Below are positions 17,784 to 26,596 of a stretch of 64,000 nt of DNA, piece after piece. The stretch spans positions 62,001 to 126,000 of the forward strand of contig JANSXF010000001.1 of the NCBI GenBank assembly GCA_024743095.1. The letters are read 5' to 3'. Origin of the DNA: Flavobacteriaceae bacterium (GTDB lineage: Bacteria; Bacteroidota; Bacteroidia; Flavobacteriales; Flavobacteriaceae). The position numbers and the translations under genes were made by a program. The stretch's first letter is position 1. Every line of letters starts with the position of its first letter. Under the pieces are notes generated by a model. That model ran no database searches, was not told where the DNA came from, and saw only the letters and a program-made list of their open reading frames with translations.

Positions 17784-18422
17784 ATGGCAACTTTAAGATT
17801 GGGAGATACCGCTCCGGATTTTACTGCGGTTACTTCGGAAGGAACACTGAATTTTTATGAATATCTTGGGGATAACTGGGGCATTTTGTTCTCCCACCCT
17901 GCCGATTTCACCCCCGTTTGTACGACCGAATTGGGTACCGCAGCCAAGTTCAAGGACGAGTTTGAGAAAAGAAATGTGAAAATGATGGCCCTAAGTGTCG
18001 ATGGTGCCGCCTCCCACTTGGAATGGATAAAGGATATCAACGAAACACAAAGCACTGAAGTCAACTTTCCGATAGTTGCTGATGTGGAACGAAAGGTATC
18101 CGACCTTTATGATATGATCCATCCAAATGCGGACAATACGTTGACCGTTCGTTCTGTTTTTATCATCGATCCGGACAAAAAAGTAAAACTTACACTGACT
18201 TATCCTGCCTCTACCGGACGTAATTTTTACGAATTGCTAAGAGTTGTGGATTCTTTACAATTGACAGCAAATCATAAAGTGGCCACTCCCGCCAACTGGA
18301 AAAATGGTGAAAAAGTGGTAGTTAGCCCCGCTATTCCAACAGAAGAAGCGAAAAATATTTTCACAAAGGGCGTGGAAGAAGTAAAACCATACCTACGTTT
18401 GACGCCCGATCCAACGGCATAA
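17784..18422 (+). CDS. Peroxiredoxin (1-Cys/Prx6 type)
   Basis: Reduces hydrogen and organic peroxides in the cytoplasm. The 212-residue protein has the peroxidatic site FSHPADFTPVCTTELG (Cys about residue 47), preceded by a typical LRLGDTAPDFTA start. Length and the long C-terminal dimerisation arm (NGEKVVVSPAIPTEEA, VKPYLRLTPDP) place it in the Prx6 group, which uses one catalytic Cys and an external thiol. It has its own upstream promoter-like element and diverges from the YfiT gene, which could supply or use a low-molecular-weight thiol. Confidence 0.95.
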   Translation: MATLRLGDTAPDFTAVTSEGTLNFYEYLGDNWGILFSHPADFTPVCTTELGTAAKFKDEFEKRNVKMMALSVDGAASHLEWIKDINETQSTEVNFPIVADVERKVSDLYDMIHPNADNTLTVRSVFIIDPDKKVKLTLTYPASTGRNFYELLRVVDSLQLTANHKVATPANWKNGEKVVVSPAIPTEEAKNIFTKGVEEVKPYLRLTPDPTA

Positions 18423-18466
18423 TTATTTTATTTGAAGAAAAAAACTGATTGCCAATAAATTAAACG

Positions 18467-18474
18467 TACCTTTG
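18467..18474 (+). promoter_or_regulatory. TAnnTTTG promoter element before the cold-shock gene
   Basis: TACCTTTG matches the -7 consensus, 29 bases before the csp ATG; a TTG at 18449-18451 lies 15 bases upstream. The implied leader of about 23 bases is short for a cold-shock mRNA. Confidence 0.45.
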
Positions 18475-18503
18475 GAGCCAATTTAATTTTTTCAATTTAT
18501 ATT

Positions 18504-18698
18504 ATGAGTAAAGGAACAGTAAAATTCTTCAATGATTCTAAAGGTTACGGATTTATCACTGAAGATGGTTCAAACACAGATCACTTCGTACACATTTCAG
18601 GTTTAATCGATGAAATTAGAGAAGGTGATGTTGTAGAGTTCGAACTACAACAAGGTAAAAAAGGATTGAACGCCGTCAATGTACAAATTGCGGAATAA
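18504..18698 (+). CDS. Cold-shock protein
   Basis: A 64-residue single CSD protein that binds single-stranded RNA and DNA. It has both RNA-binding motifs: KGYGFIT (RNP1-like) and DHFVHISG (RNP2-like; usual VFVH is DHFVH). The start MSKGTVKFFNDSKGYG is typical of the family. A strong terminator follows, then two tiny membrane-protein genes. Confidence 0.95.
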   Translation: MSKGTVKFFNDSKGYGFITEDGSNTDHFVHISGLIDEIREGDVVEFELQQGKKGLNAVNVQIAE

Positions 18699-18723
18699 GT
18701 TATATAAACTTTTTTTCTAGACT

Positions 18724-18753
18724 AGTCTGGGCTGCGGCCCAGACTTTTTTTTT
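18724..18753 (+). terminator. Rho-independent terminator after the cold-shock gene
   Basis: Arms AGTCTGGGC (18724-18732) and GCCCAGACT (18737-18745) enclose a 4-base loop and are followed by a run of nine T. It separates csp from the small genes downstream. Confidence 0.92.
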
Positions 18754-18840
18754 GCTTTTTTTTCTGAATTTACGCAACCATTCCAAAATTTACTATCTAA
18801 CGAATAAACACTGTTCCCCATAACCATAAACCTAATATAA

Positions 18841-18927
18841 ATGAATACCTTTTTCGGAGTACTTTCGTTTTTATTGATTGTTAATGCCTTACTATTGGTA
18901 TGGAGTGTCAATGGCTCAAAAAAGTAA
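18841..18927 (+). CDS. Tiny single-helix membrane protein (28 residues), family copy 1
   Basis: The reading frame ATG 18841 to TAA 18925-18927 encodes a 28-residue peptide that is almost all one hydrophobic helix (FFGVLSFLLIVNALLLVW) ended by SVNGSKK. The pattern helix-Asn-Ala-x2-LL-x2-SVN-G/R-A/S-K recurs in the next gene (19000) and in the gene at 63525, which is why I consider it real. The short polar C-terminus after Val-Asn would face one side of the inner membrane. No known family recognised. It starts about 90 bases after the csp terminator, so it needs its own promoter. Confidence 0.55.
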   Translation: MNTFFGVLSFLLIVNALLLVWSVNGSKK

Positions 18928-18999
18928 CAAAAAAGTCCTTGCGGGCAATAGGTAGGGTTTTTTACCGTTGAACTGTTACCTAATAAACACCTTACGACC

Positions 19000-19083
19000 A
19001 TGACCACTTTTTTAAGCATTCTTGTTGCCCTACTTGCGCTTAACGCCTGTTTATTATTTTTGAGCGTAAACCGGGCCAAATAA
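19000..19083 (+). CDS. Tiny single-helix membrane protein (27 residues), family copy 2
   Basis: ATG 19000 to TAA 19081-19083 encodes 27 residues: an N-terminal MTTFLSIL, a hydrophobic helix with ALLALNACLL and the tail SVNRAK. It aligns without gaps with the 63525 protein over its whole length (MTVFLSIL, LLAINAILL, SVNGAK) and with the 18841 protein. The three share Phe4, the helix Asn near residue 15, and the Ser-Val-Asn end. It lies 72 bases after copy 1. A TAAACAC word occurs upstream of both 18841 and 19000. Function unknown. Confidence 0.55.
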   Translation: MTTFLSILVALLALNACLLFLSVNRAK

Positions 19084-19105
19084 AAAAGCCTTCATTTCTG
19101 AAGGC
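19082..19105 (-). terminator. Rho-independent terminator for the cyclophilin-FKBP gene
   Basis: Arms GCCTTCA (19088-19094) and TGAAGGC (19099-19105) with a 4-base loop; on the minus strand a run of six T follows (A tract 19082-19087). It lies 30 bases after the minus-strand stop at 19135. Confidence 0.75.
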
Positions 19106-19134
19106 CTTCCTAAATACTTTGACGTAAAATTTTC

Positions 19135-20067
19135 TTATTTCACGTTCATCAATTCCACATTAAAAATTAATGTTGCATTAGGTGGGATGACACCTCCAGC
19201 CCCAGCGCTTCCATAAGCCAAATGGGAGGGAATTACAAAACGTGCCTTATCTCCGACCTTCAGCAAACTGATACCTTCATCCCAACCGGGAATCACCTGT
19301 CCAATACCCAATGAAAAATCTATAGGTTGCTTTCTTTTATAAGATGAATCGAATACTTGACCATTCGTCAAAGCTCCTTCGTAGTGCACGGATACAGTTT
19401 TGCCCTTTTCTGCTTTGGCACCGCTACCTTTTTGAATAATCTTATAACGAAGCCCACTATCGGTCTTATCAAAACCGGCAGCCAACTTTTCCATCTCGGC
19501 CTCTGCAGCAGCCTTTTGCTCGGCGATACGCTTTTCTCTTGCACCTTCAAATGTGCGGAAAGCCTCAATTGCGTTCCATTTCTGGGCCTCTTCACCCACC
19601 CTAACAATTTCCAAGGTTTCAATCGCATCTCCTTGAGAAATGGCATCCACGACATCCTGACCTCCTTGAACATGGCCGAATACCGTATGCTTATTATCCA
19701 ACCACGGGGTAGCTACGTGAGTGATAAAAAATTGACTCCCATTGGTACCTGGCCCTGCATTGGCCATGGATAGCACTCCAGGTCTATCATGCACCAAATC
19801 TGGATGAAACTCATCATCGAACTTATACCCAGGGTCACCTGTCCCCGTTCCCGACGGACATCCGCCCTGAACCATAAAGTCGGCAATTACCCTATGGAAC
19901 TTTAGTCCATCATAATACGGTTTTCCCTGTGGTTTAACACTGTTCTCCATATTCCCTTCTGCCAGTGCAACAAAATTGCCCACTGTCCCAGGTGTTTTAT
20001 CATGCGTAAGCTTCACCAATATTTCACCTTTGGAAGTATTGAACTTTGCGTAGATTCCGTCTTGCAT
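19135..20067 (-). CDS. Cyclophilin-FKBP fusion peptidyl-prolyl isomerase
   Basis: A 310-residue protein with two unrelated prolyl-isomerase domains. Residues about 1-150 are a bacterial cyclophilin: [36 protein letters not shown], then [20 protein letters not shown] and [11 protein letters not shown], so the Arg, Gln and Phe catalytic positions are present. A charged helical linker (about 160-195, [14 protein letters not shown]) joins it to an FKBP domain (about 196-310) with [45 protein letters not shown] and a C-terminal [13 protein letters not shown]. There is no signal peptide, so it is cytoplasmic. Dual-family isomerases of this kind are reported from Flavobacteriia and apicomplexans; here the order is cyclophilin first. 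Confidence 0.93.
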   Translation of the reverse strand: MQDGIYAKFNTSKGEILVKLTHDKTPGTVGNFVALAEGNMENSVKPQGKPYYDGLKFHRVIADFMVQGGCPSGTGTGDPGYKFDDEFHPDLVHDRPGVLSMANAGPGTNGSQFFITHVATPWLDNKHTVFGHVQGGQDVVDAISQGDAIETLEIVRVGEEAQKWNAIEAFRTFEGAREKRIAEQKAAAEAEMEKLAAGFDKTDSGLRYKIIQKGSGAKAEKGKTVSVHYEGALTNGQVFDSSYKRKQPIDFSLGIGQVIPGWDEGISLLKVGDKARFVIPSHLAYGSAGAGGVIPPNATLIFNVELMNVK

Positions 20068-20283
20068 TATATATGATTAATAGATTATCAGAAAATTGGA
20101 TTCTAGTTTTTTGAAGCGCAAAGATACGGGTTTATGGGCAAGGTAAAAAAGTTGGTAAATGCTTTGAAGAATTAAGTTTGAAAAACATACTTGCTCAATG
20201 GACAATCAGCCTTAACAGGATTACAAAACAAGAATTTCCATGAAATGGAATCCAAACAAGAAACCAAGGCTTAAATTAGTAGT

Positions 20284-22203
20284 ATGAAAAATACCATATC
20301 CGAGCGGATTGCCGACTTTTTAAAAAACTACCCCCCTTTCAATACCATGGAGGTTGAACAGTTGGAGCAATTGTCCATTGAAGTTACCATCATCCACAAA
20401 GAGACAAACACCGTAGTTTTCTCACAAGGGGAAGGTCCTCACGAGAATTTTTATGTAGTGAATAAAGGTGCCGTAGCTCTTTCCAAAGCAGGTTCAAGTC
20501 AAATCTTGGACATTTGTGATGAAGGCGATGTGTTCGGATTACGTCCGCTATTGGCCAACGAAAGTTACAAATTGGAAGCAAAGGCCTATGAAGAAACCAT
20601 CCTCTATGCCATTCCCATCAAAGATTTTAAACCTCTTGCGCTTGAAAACAAACGTATCGGAAATTTTTTGATAGAAAGCTTTGCTTCCAACACTGGAAAC
20701 CCGTATTCCATTAAACACCGTGGCAAGCTGTATGGTGAGGGAAGTGATTCCAATCAATATTCCAGCGACAAAATGTTGGAACTACAGCCCGTTAAATATT
20801 CAACCAAACTCATTACCTGCAAAGAGGGGACGCAGATAAAGACCATCGCCAACAAAATGACCGAACATAATGTAGGCTGTATGTTGGTGGTTCGGGAAGA
20901 CCTTCCTGTTGGCATCATTACGGACAAGGATATCCGGAAAAAAGTGGCAACAGGACTGTATCCGATTACTGCCTCGGCCCAATCTATAATGTCATCGCCG
21001 ATCATCACCTATCCCAAAGGACTCACCTTGGCACAATCGCAAATGGCCATGATGAAGAGCGATATAAGCCATTTGGTGCTCACCGAGGACGGTACTACGG
21101 ATACAAAAGTGGCAGGTATCTTATCCAAACATGATATAATGGTAGCCGTCGGAAACAACCCCGCTGTACTTTTACGAGCCATAAAGAGGGCCTCCAATGC
21201 AAAAAGGTTGCGGGGCATTCGACATGGAATCATGAATCTGCTTCAAGGTTATTTGGAACAGAACATTCCGTTGGGACTTGTTTCCAAAATCATTTCAGAA
21301 CTCAATGATGCCTCCACGAAGCAGGTGGTAAAAATCGCATTATCGAAAATGGAAAACGAACCATCGGTAAAATTTACTTGGCTGAGTATGGGCAGCCAAG
21401 GTCGCGGTGAACAATTGTTGAACACCGACCAGGACAACGCTATTATTTTTGAGGATGTTCCAGAGGAAAACTTGGAAGCGACCAGAGCCTATTTTTTAAA
21501 ATTGGGCGAACGGACCTCCAAAATGCTGAACACCATCGGTTTTGAATATTGTCCGGCAGACATGATGGCCTCAAACCGTTCGTGGTGCCATAGCCTTAGT
21601 GAATGGAAAGATGTAACAAGGCATTGGATACATAACCCTGGGCCAGATGAAATACTTTTATCATCCATATTTTTTGATTACAATGTTACCTTTGGGGACA
21701 AGGCATTGGCCGATGATCTCTCACAAAGCATTTTTGATAATGTGCAGGGCTATCCCCTATTCTTCACCCATTTGGCCAGCGGCGCACTGCAAAACCCATC
21801 ACCTTCAGGTTTTTTTAGAGATTTTCTAGTAGAGCAAGATGGGGAACACAAAGATTTTTTCGATTTAAAACTACGTGCCCTTATGCCCATTATAGATGCT
21901 GCACGGGTACTGATATTGTCACATTCCATCAAATCTATCAACAATACAGCGGAACGTTATGAAAAACTCGCTGAACTAGAACCGAACAACAAGGAACTGT
22001 ATCTAGCCTGTTCCTATGCCAGCAAGGCTCTTCTCAAATTCAGAACAAGACAAGGGCTGCTTCATAACGATTCAGGCCGATATATTGCTCTGGATAAATT
22101 GAATAAGGAAGAAAAAATCAAACTAAAAAGGACCTTTAAGACCGTTAAGGAAATCCAATCTTTGATCGAGGTCAGGTTTCAAGTAAAAAACCTTTTGCGC
22201 TAA
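20284..22203 (+). CDS. cNMP-binding/CBS/DUF294 putative nucleotidyltransferase
   Basis: A 639-residue regulatory protein. Domain order: a cyclic-nucleotide-binding-like domain (about 15-130, VVFSQGEGPHENFYVVNKGAVALSK), two CBS motifs (about 168-290, TIANKMTEHNVGCMLVVREDLPVGIITDKDIRKKV), then DUF294 (nucleotidyltransferase-like) with WLSMGSQGRGEQLLNTDQDNAIIF, which retains the GSxGRxE...DxD pattern, and a C-terminal DUF294 helical domain. This is the GlnD-like architecture known beside acetate genes. Its stop overlaps the start of the exonuclease gene by one base (TAATG). The neighbouring convergent acs, symporter and DUF4212 genes point to control of acetate uptake. Confidence 0.9.
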   Translation: MKNTISERIADFLKNYPPFNTMEVEQLEQLSIEVTIIHKETNTVVFSQGEGPHENFYVVNKGAVALSKAGSSQILDICDEGDVFGLRPLLANESYKLEAKAYEETILYAIPIKDFKPLALENKRIGNFLIESFASNTGNPYSIKHRGKLYGEGSDSNQYSSDKMLELQPVKYSTKLITCKEGTQIKTIANKMTEHNVGCMLVVREDLPVGIITDKDIRKKVATGLYPITASAQSIMSSPIITYPKGLTLAQSQMAMMKSDISHLVLTEDGTTDTKVAGILSKHDIMVAVGNNPAVLLRAIKRASNAKRLRGIRHGIMNLLQGYLEQNIPLGLVSKIISELNDASTKQVVKIALSKMENEPSVKFTWLSMGSQGRGEQLLNTDQDNAIIFEDVPEENLEATRAYFLKLGERTSKMLNTIGFEYCPADMMASNRSWCHSLSEWKDVTRHWIHNPGPDEILLSSIFFDYNVTFGDKALADDLSQSIFDNVQGYPLFFTHLASGALQNPSPSGFFRDFLVEQDGEHKDFFDLKLRALMPIIDAARVLILSHSIKSINNTAERYEKLAELEPNNKELYLACSYASKALLKFRTRQGLLHNDSGRYIALDKLNKEEKIKLKRTFKTVKEIQSLIEVRFQVKNLLR

Positions 22204-22853
22204 TGTGGCCGTTCTCCAAGAAAAGACCGTTGGAACTTCCTGATTTTTGGTGGGCCTACCAAGAACATTTCAAAGAAAAACTTCCAGAAGAGGTCCATGA
22301 GAATATTTTTGTAGTACTCGATACCGAAACCACAGGTTTTAGTCTAACGCGAGATAGGATGTTGTGCATCGGCGCTTTGAAACTGTTGGATAATAATATC
22401 GCTGTAAAAGAAAGTTTGGAGGTCTATATTCAACAGGAACACTACGATTCCGAAAGCGCTGAAATCCATGGAATTCTCAAGAAAAGCAAAAAAAATACCA
22501 TTACCGAACTTGATGCTTTAAAGCAATTTTTAGAATATGCCAAAAACTATGTGTTGGTAGGGCACCACGTAATGTTCGATGTAAATATGATCAATGCCGC
22601 TCTAACAAGAAATGGACTTCCCAAGCTTAAGAACAGGACACTTGACACTGAGTCCCTCTACATCAGAACACTTTTAATTTCGTCCGTAGTCCATAAAAAG
22701 GAAAGATACTCTTTGGACGACCTTGCCAAAAAGTTCAGTATCTCCAGAAAAGATAGACATACGGCCTTGGGCGACGCTTTTATTACGGCCATAGCTTTTT
22801 TAAGAACCATTGAAAAACTAAAGCCAAAAAAGCTAAAGGACCTCCTTGGATAA
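22203..22853 (+). CDS. DnaQ-like 3'-5' exonuclease
   Basis: A 216-residue protein with the DEDDh exonuclease motifs: FVVLDTETTGFSLTRDRMLCIGALK (Exo I, Asp-x-Glu), VGHHVMFDVNMINAAL (Exo II), and KDRHTALGDAFITA (Exo III, His and Asp). It resembles the PolC/DnaQ-type domain often linked with the DUF294 protein in acetate gene clusters. Translation is coupled to the upstream gene through a TAATG overlap. The substrate (DNA, RNA or small oligonucleotides) cannot be told. Confidence 0.9.
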   Translation: MWPFSKKRPLELPDFWWAYQEHFKEKLPEEVHENIFVVLDTETTGFSLTRDRMLCIGALKLLDNNIAVKESLEVYIQQEHYDSESAEIHGILKKSKKNTITELDALKQFLEYAKNYVLVGHHVMFDVNMINAALTRNGLPKLKNRTLDTESLYIRTLLISSVVHKKERYSLDDLAKKFSISRKDRHTALGDAFITAIAFLRTIEKLKPKKLKDLLG

Positions 22854-22863
22854 AGAGGTCCTT
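22836..22863. terminator. Hairpin between convergent exonuclease and acs genes
   Basis: Perfect 9-bp stem AAGGACCTC (22836-22844) and GAGGTCCTT (22855-22863) with a 10-base loop, across the exonuclease stop. A short T run exists only on the minus side, so it may serve acs mainly. Confidence 0.55.
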
Positions 22864-22887
22864 CGTTATGTATTGACCTAAAAAGAA

Positions 22888-24795
22888 TTAAAGGCTTTCT
22901 TTCATTATGGATTCCACGATTTCCGGGTTCAACAAAGTTGATGTATCCCCTAGGTTGCTTGTATCCTTGGAGGCTATCTTTCTAAGGATCCTCCTCATGA
23001 TCTTGCCGCTTCGTGTTTTGGGCAGCCCATCAACAAACTGAATCTTGTCCAATTTGGCGATTGGCCCAATATGTTCGGTGATCAATTGATTGATTTCCTT
23101 TTTCAGGTTATCGCGGTTACGGGTTTCACCGGTTTCTTTCAGGATTATGTATCCGTACAGTGCATTTCCTTTGATGTCGTGCGGGAAACCGACAATTGCG
23201 GATTCGGCCACGGCTGGATGCTCGTTTATGGCATCTTCGATGGGTGCTGTTCCCAAATTATGACCGGACACGATGATAACATCATCTACCCTACCCGTGA
23301 TTCGATAGTAGCCGACCTCATCTCTGAGTGCTCCATCCCCAGTGAAATATTTTCCTTCAAAAGCAGAAAAATAGGTGTCCTTATAACGTTGATGGTTTCC
23401 CCAAATAGTTCTTGCTATGGATGGCCATGGGTATTTTATACAAAGCCTTCCATCTACCTGATTACCCTTGATCTCCACCCCGTTTTCGTCCATAAGCGCA
23501 GGTTGAATGCCAGGCATGGGCAAAGTAGCATAAGTCGGTTTTGTTGGTGTGGAAAAAGGAATTGGTGATATAAGGATACCTCCTGTTTCCGTTTGCCACC
23601 AAGTGTCCACAATTGGACATTTCTTTTCACCTACATGATCATTATACCAGTGCCATGCTTCTTCATTGATCGGCTCTCCCACGGTACCCAGAACTTTAAG
23701 GCTGGAAAGATCATGATTGGTCACAAAATCCAGATTCTCTTTGGCCAATGCCCTTATCGCCGTAGGTGCCGTATAAAATTGTGTGACCTTATGCTTTTGC
23801 ACCACATCCCAAAAGCGTCCAAAATCAGGGTAAGAAGGAACACCTTCAAATATTACCGTTGTAGCCCCGTTGGCCAATGGCCCATAAACAATATAAGAGT
23901 GTCCAGTAATCCATCCTATATCAGCAGTACACCAATACACGTCCTCTTCGCGATATTGGAACACATTTTTAAAGGTGTAGGCAGTGTAAACCATATAACC
24001 TCCAGTGGTGTGCACCATCCCTTTGGGCCTACCTGTAGAACCTGAAGTATATAGAATAAATAATGGGTCTTCGGCATCCACTATTTCTGGGTCGCAATCC
24101 GAATATGCTTTATCCAATAAAGGTTGTATCCAAATATCCCTGCCTTCTTTCATGCTGACTTCTCCACCGGTTCGTTTTGATACCAACACGGTTTTCACAT
24201 CAGGGCAACTTTCCAGAGCTTCATCCACGATTGCTTTTAGATCAATAACCTTTTTGCCACGGTAAGAACCATCAGATGTAAGTACCATTTTGGCTCCACA
24301 ATCATTAATCCTAGTAGCCAAGGCAGTTGACGAAAACCCTGCAAAAACTACAGAGTGAATGGCTCCAATACGGGCACAGGCCAAAAGAGAGATGGCCAAA
24401 TCAGGAATCATTGGCAAATAAATAACCACCCTATCCCCCTTTTCAACACCTTGCTCCTTCAGCACATTCGCATATTTACAAACACGCTCATGCAATTGGC
24501 TGTACGTTATATGCTCTGCTTCCTCATTAGGGTCGTTAGGCTCAAAAAGAATGGCCGTTTTATCTCCCCTTATCCGAAGATGGCGGTCAATACAGTTCTC
24601 GGTAATGTTCAATTTGGCCCCTTTAAACCAGCTGACCTCTGGTTTTGAAAAATCCCATTCCAAAACCGAATCCCATTTTTTACGCCAATGAAAGTGCTCC
24701 TCTGCTACTTCTTCCCAAAATCCCTCAGGGTTTCTCACGGATTTTCGATACACCTGAAAATACTCCTCCAAGTGTTTAATGTGGTAGTTACTCAT
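22888..24795 (-). CDS. acs: Acetyl-CoA synthetase (acetate-CoA ligase)
   Basis: Activates acetate to acetyl-CoA through acetyl-AMP. The 635-residue length fits. Motifs: the P-loop LFILYTSGSTGRPKGMVHTTGGY, DTWWQTETGGILISP, YFTGDGALRDEVGYYRITGRVDDVIIVSGHNLGTAPIEDAI, and the C-terminal KTRSGKIMRRILRKI whose first Lys after Ser-Gly is the acetylation-controlled catalytic residue. The ATG at 24793-24795 (MSNYHIKHLEEYF) is preferred; the frame can open three codons earlier at a TTG. It is directly followed upstream by the symporter and DUF4212 genes on the same strand (acetate uptake and activation). Confidence 0.97.
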   Translation of the reverse strand: MSNYHIKHLEEYFQVYRKSVRNPEGFWEEVAEEHFHWRKKWDSVLEWDFSKPEVSWFKGAKLNITENCIDRHLRIRGDKTAILFEPNDPNEEAEHITYSQLHERVCKYANVLKEQGVEKGDRVVIYLPMIPDLAISLLACARIGAIHSVVFAGFSSTALATRINDCGAKMVLTSDGSYRGKKVIDLKAIVDEALESCPDVKTVLVSKRTGGEVSMKEGRDIWIQPLLDKAYSDCDPEIVDAEDPLFILYTSGSTGRPKGMVHTTGGYMVYTAYTFKNVFQYREEDVYWCTADIGWITGHSYIVYGPLANGATTVIFEGVPSYPDFGRFWDVVQKHKVTQFYTAPTAIRALAKENLDFVTNHDLSSLKVLGTVGEPINEEAWHWYNDHVGEKKCPIVDTWWQTETGGILISPIPFSTPTKPTYATLPMPGIQPALMDENGVEIKGNQVDGRLCIKYPWPSIARTIWGNHQRYKDTYFSAFEGKYFTGDGALRDEVGYYRITGRVDDVIIVSGHNLGTAPIEDAINEHPAVAESAIVGFPHDIKGNALYGYIILKETGETRNRDNLKKEINQLITEHIGPIAKLDKIQFVDGLPKTRSGKIMRRILRKIASKDTSNLGDTSTLLNPEIVESIMKESL

Positions 24796-24860
24796 TATGT
24801 TCAATTAAATTTTTAAGCTGCCTTAAAAATAAGGAAAAACGGAGTGATTTCACAGCTATT

Positions 24861-26576
24861 CTAATGTTCAATTGCCTCTCCCGCCCCACTGGGAACACGA
24901 ATATTCTCTACGATTTGCTGAACTTCCTCAGGAGGATCGGCCGTAAACAGGTTAACAATGATGGCCACCACAAAATTGACAATCATGGCGATACTTCCAA
25001 ATCCCTCCGGTGAAACTCCAAACCACCAATTTTCCTGTAGGCCAGCCACTGCTTCTTGACCTCCATCAAATATTCCAAATTTGAATTTGAGCATGTAGAA
25101 AAGCATTAAGCAAAGACCTATGATCATTCCGGACACTGCTCCTTTGCTATTCATCTTTTTATAAAAAATCCCAAGAATGATGGCCGGAAAGAACGATGCC
25201 GCGGCCAAACCAAAGGCCAATGCTACCACGGCAGCAACAAAGCCGGGTGGGTTTATTCCAAAATAACCAGCCACCACAACTGCTACCGCAGCCGAAAGTC
25301 GGGCCGCCCATAGCTCTCCTTTTTCCGAAAGATCTGGTTTAAGGACGTTCTTTATCAAATCATGGGAAACCGAGGAGGATATCACCAACAACAACCCTGC
25401 AGCGGTAGACAGTGCTGCAGCCAATCCTCCGGCGGCAATCAAACCAATGACCCAAGCAGGAAGGTCGGCAATCTCCGGGTTGGCCAGTACCATAATGTCA
25501 CGATCAACTGTAAGTTCGTTTATTTCAGGTGAAGCTACATATTGAATCTTGCCATCACCATTTTTATCTTCGTGACCGATCAAACCGGTTTTTTCCCATC
25601 GGCTAAACCATTCCGGCATATCATTATATTCCTTTCCGCTTACCGTTTCGATAAGATTGGTTCTCGCAAATACAGCGACCGCAGGTGCTGTGGTATAGAG
25701 TATAGCAATGAACAGCAGGGCCAATCCCGCCGATTTCCTGGCATCTCGGACCCGTTTCACTGTAAAAAAGCGAACGATTACGTGGGGCAGTCCTGCCGTA
25801 CCAACCATTAATGCAAGGGTAATCGCAAAAACATCAATGGTACTTTTAGAGCCATCGGTATATGCTGCAAAACCCAATTCCTCTGACAGACCGTCCAATT
25901 TATCCAAAAGATATGTCCCTGAACCATCGGATAGGGTATCTCCAAAACCTAACTGGGGTACAGGGTTGCCCGTCATTTGGATAGAGATAAATATAGCGGG
26001 CACCATAAAGGCAAATATCAAAACACAATATTGGGCAACTTGGGTATAGGTAATTCCTTTCATACCACCAAGAACTGCATAGAACAAGACAATCACCATT
26101 CCGATGACCACCCCGGTATTGATATCAACTTCCAAATATCTTGAAAAAACGATACCTACACCTCTCATTTGCCCGGCAACATAAGTAAACGAAACGATAA
26201 GAGCACAAATAACGGCCACTATACGGGCTGTTTTGGAATAATAGCGTTCCCCAATAAAATCGGGTACGGTAAACTTCCCGAATTTTCGCAAGTAAGGTGC
26301 CAACAGTAAGGCCAAAAGTACGTAGCCGCCTGTCCACCCCATTAGATATACGGCGCCATCGTAACCGGCAAACGAAATGATTCCTGCCATGGAAATAAAG
26401 GATGCTGCTGACATCCAGTCCGCTGCAGTGGCCATACCATTGGCCAAAGGGGACACTCCCCCTCCAGCGACATAAAATTCTTTGGTGGAACCGGCACGGG
26501 ACCATATAGCGATTCCTATATATAGCCCAAAGGACAACGCGACCAATGCATAGGTCCAAATTTGAACATCACTCAT
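24861..26576 (-). CDS. Sodium/solute symporter, acetate (ActP-like) type
   Basis: A 571-residue SSS-family transporter with about 13 hydrophobic segments. It opens with WTYALVALSFGLYIGIAIWSRAGSTKEFYVAGGGV and GMATAADWMSAASF, typical of ActP/MctC monocarboxylate symporters. A charged periplasmic or cytoplasmic insert around KNGDGKIQYVASPEINELT (about 320-345) resembles the extra loop of DUF4212-linked symporters. Linkage with acs and a DUF4212 gene makes acetate the most likely substrate. Confidence 0.9.
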   Translation of the reverse strand: MSDVQIWTYALVALSFGLYIGIAIWSRAGSTKEFYVAGGGVSPLANGMATAADWMSAASFISMAGIISFAGYDGAVYLMGWTGGYVLLALLLAPYLRKFGKFTVPDFIGERYYSKTARIVAVICALIVSFTYVAGQMRGVGIVFSRYLEVDINTGVVIGMVIVLFYAVLGGMKGITYTQVAQYCVLIFAFMVPAIFISIQMTGNPVPQLGFGDTLSDGSGTYLLDKLDGLSEELGFAAYTDGSKSTIDVFAITLALMVGTAGLPHVIVRFFTVKRVRDARKSAGLALLFIAILYTTAPAVAVFARTNLIETVSGKEYNDMPEWFSRWEKTGLIGHEDKNGDGKIQYVASPEINELTVDRDIMVLANPEIADLPAWVIGLIAAGGLAAALSTAAGLLLVISSSVSHDLIKNVLKPDLSEKGELWAARLSAAVAVVVAGYFGINPPGFVAAVVALAFGLAAASFFPAIILGIFYKKMNSKGAVSGMIIGLCLMLFYMLKFKFGIFDGGQEAVAGLQENWWFGVSPEGFGSIAMIVNFVVAIIVNLFTADPPEEVQQIVENIRVPSGAGEAIEH

Positions 26577-26596
26577 AATAAAGTTTTATTGATTGG

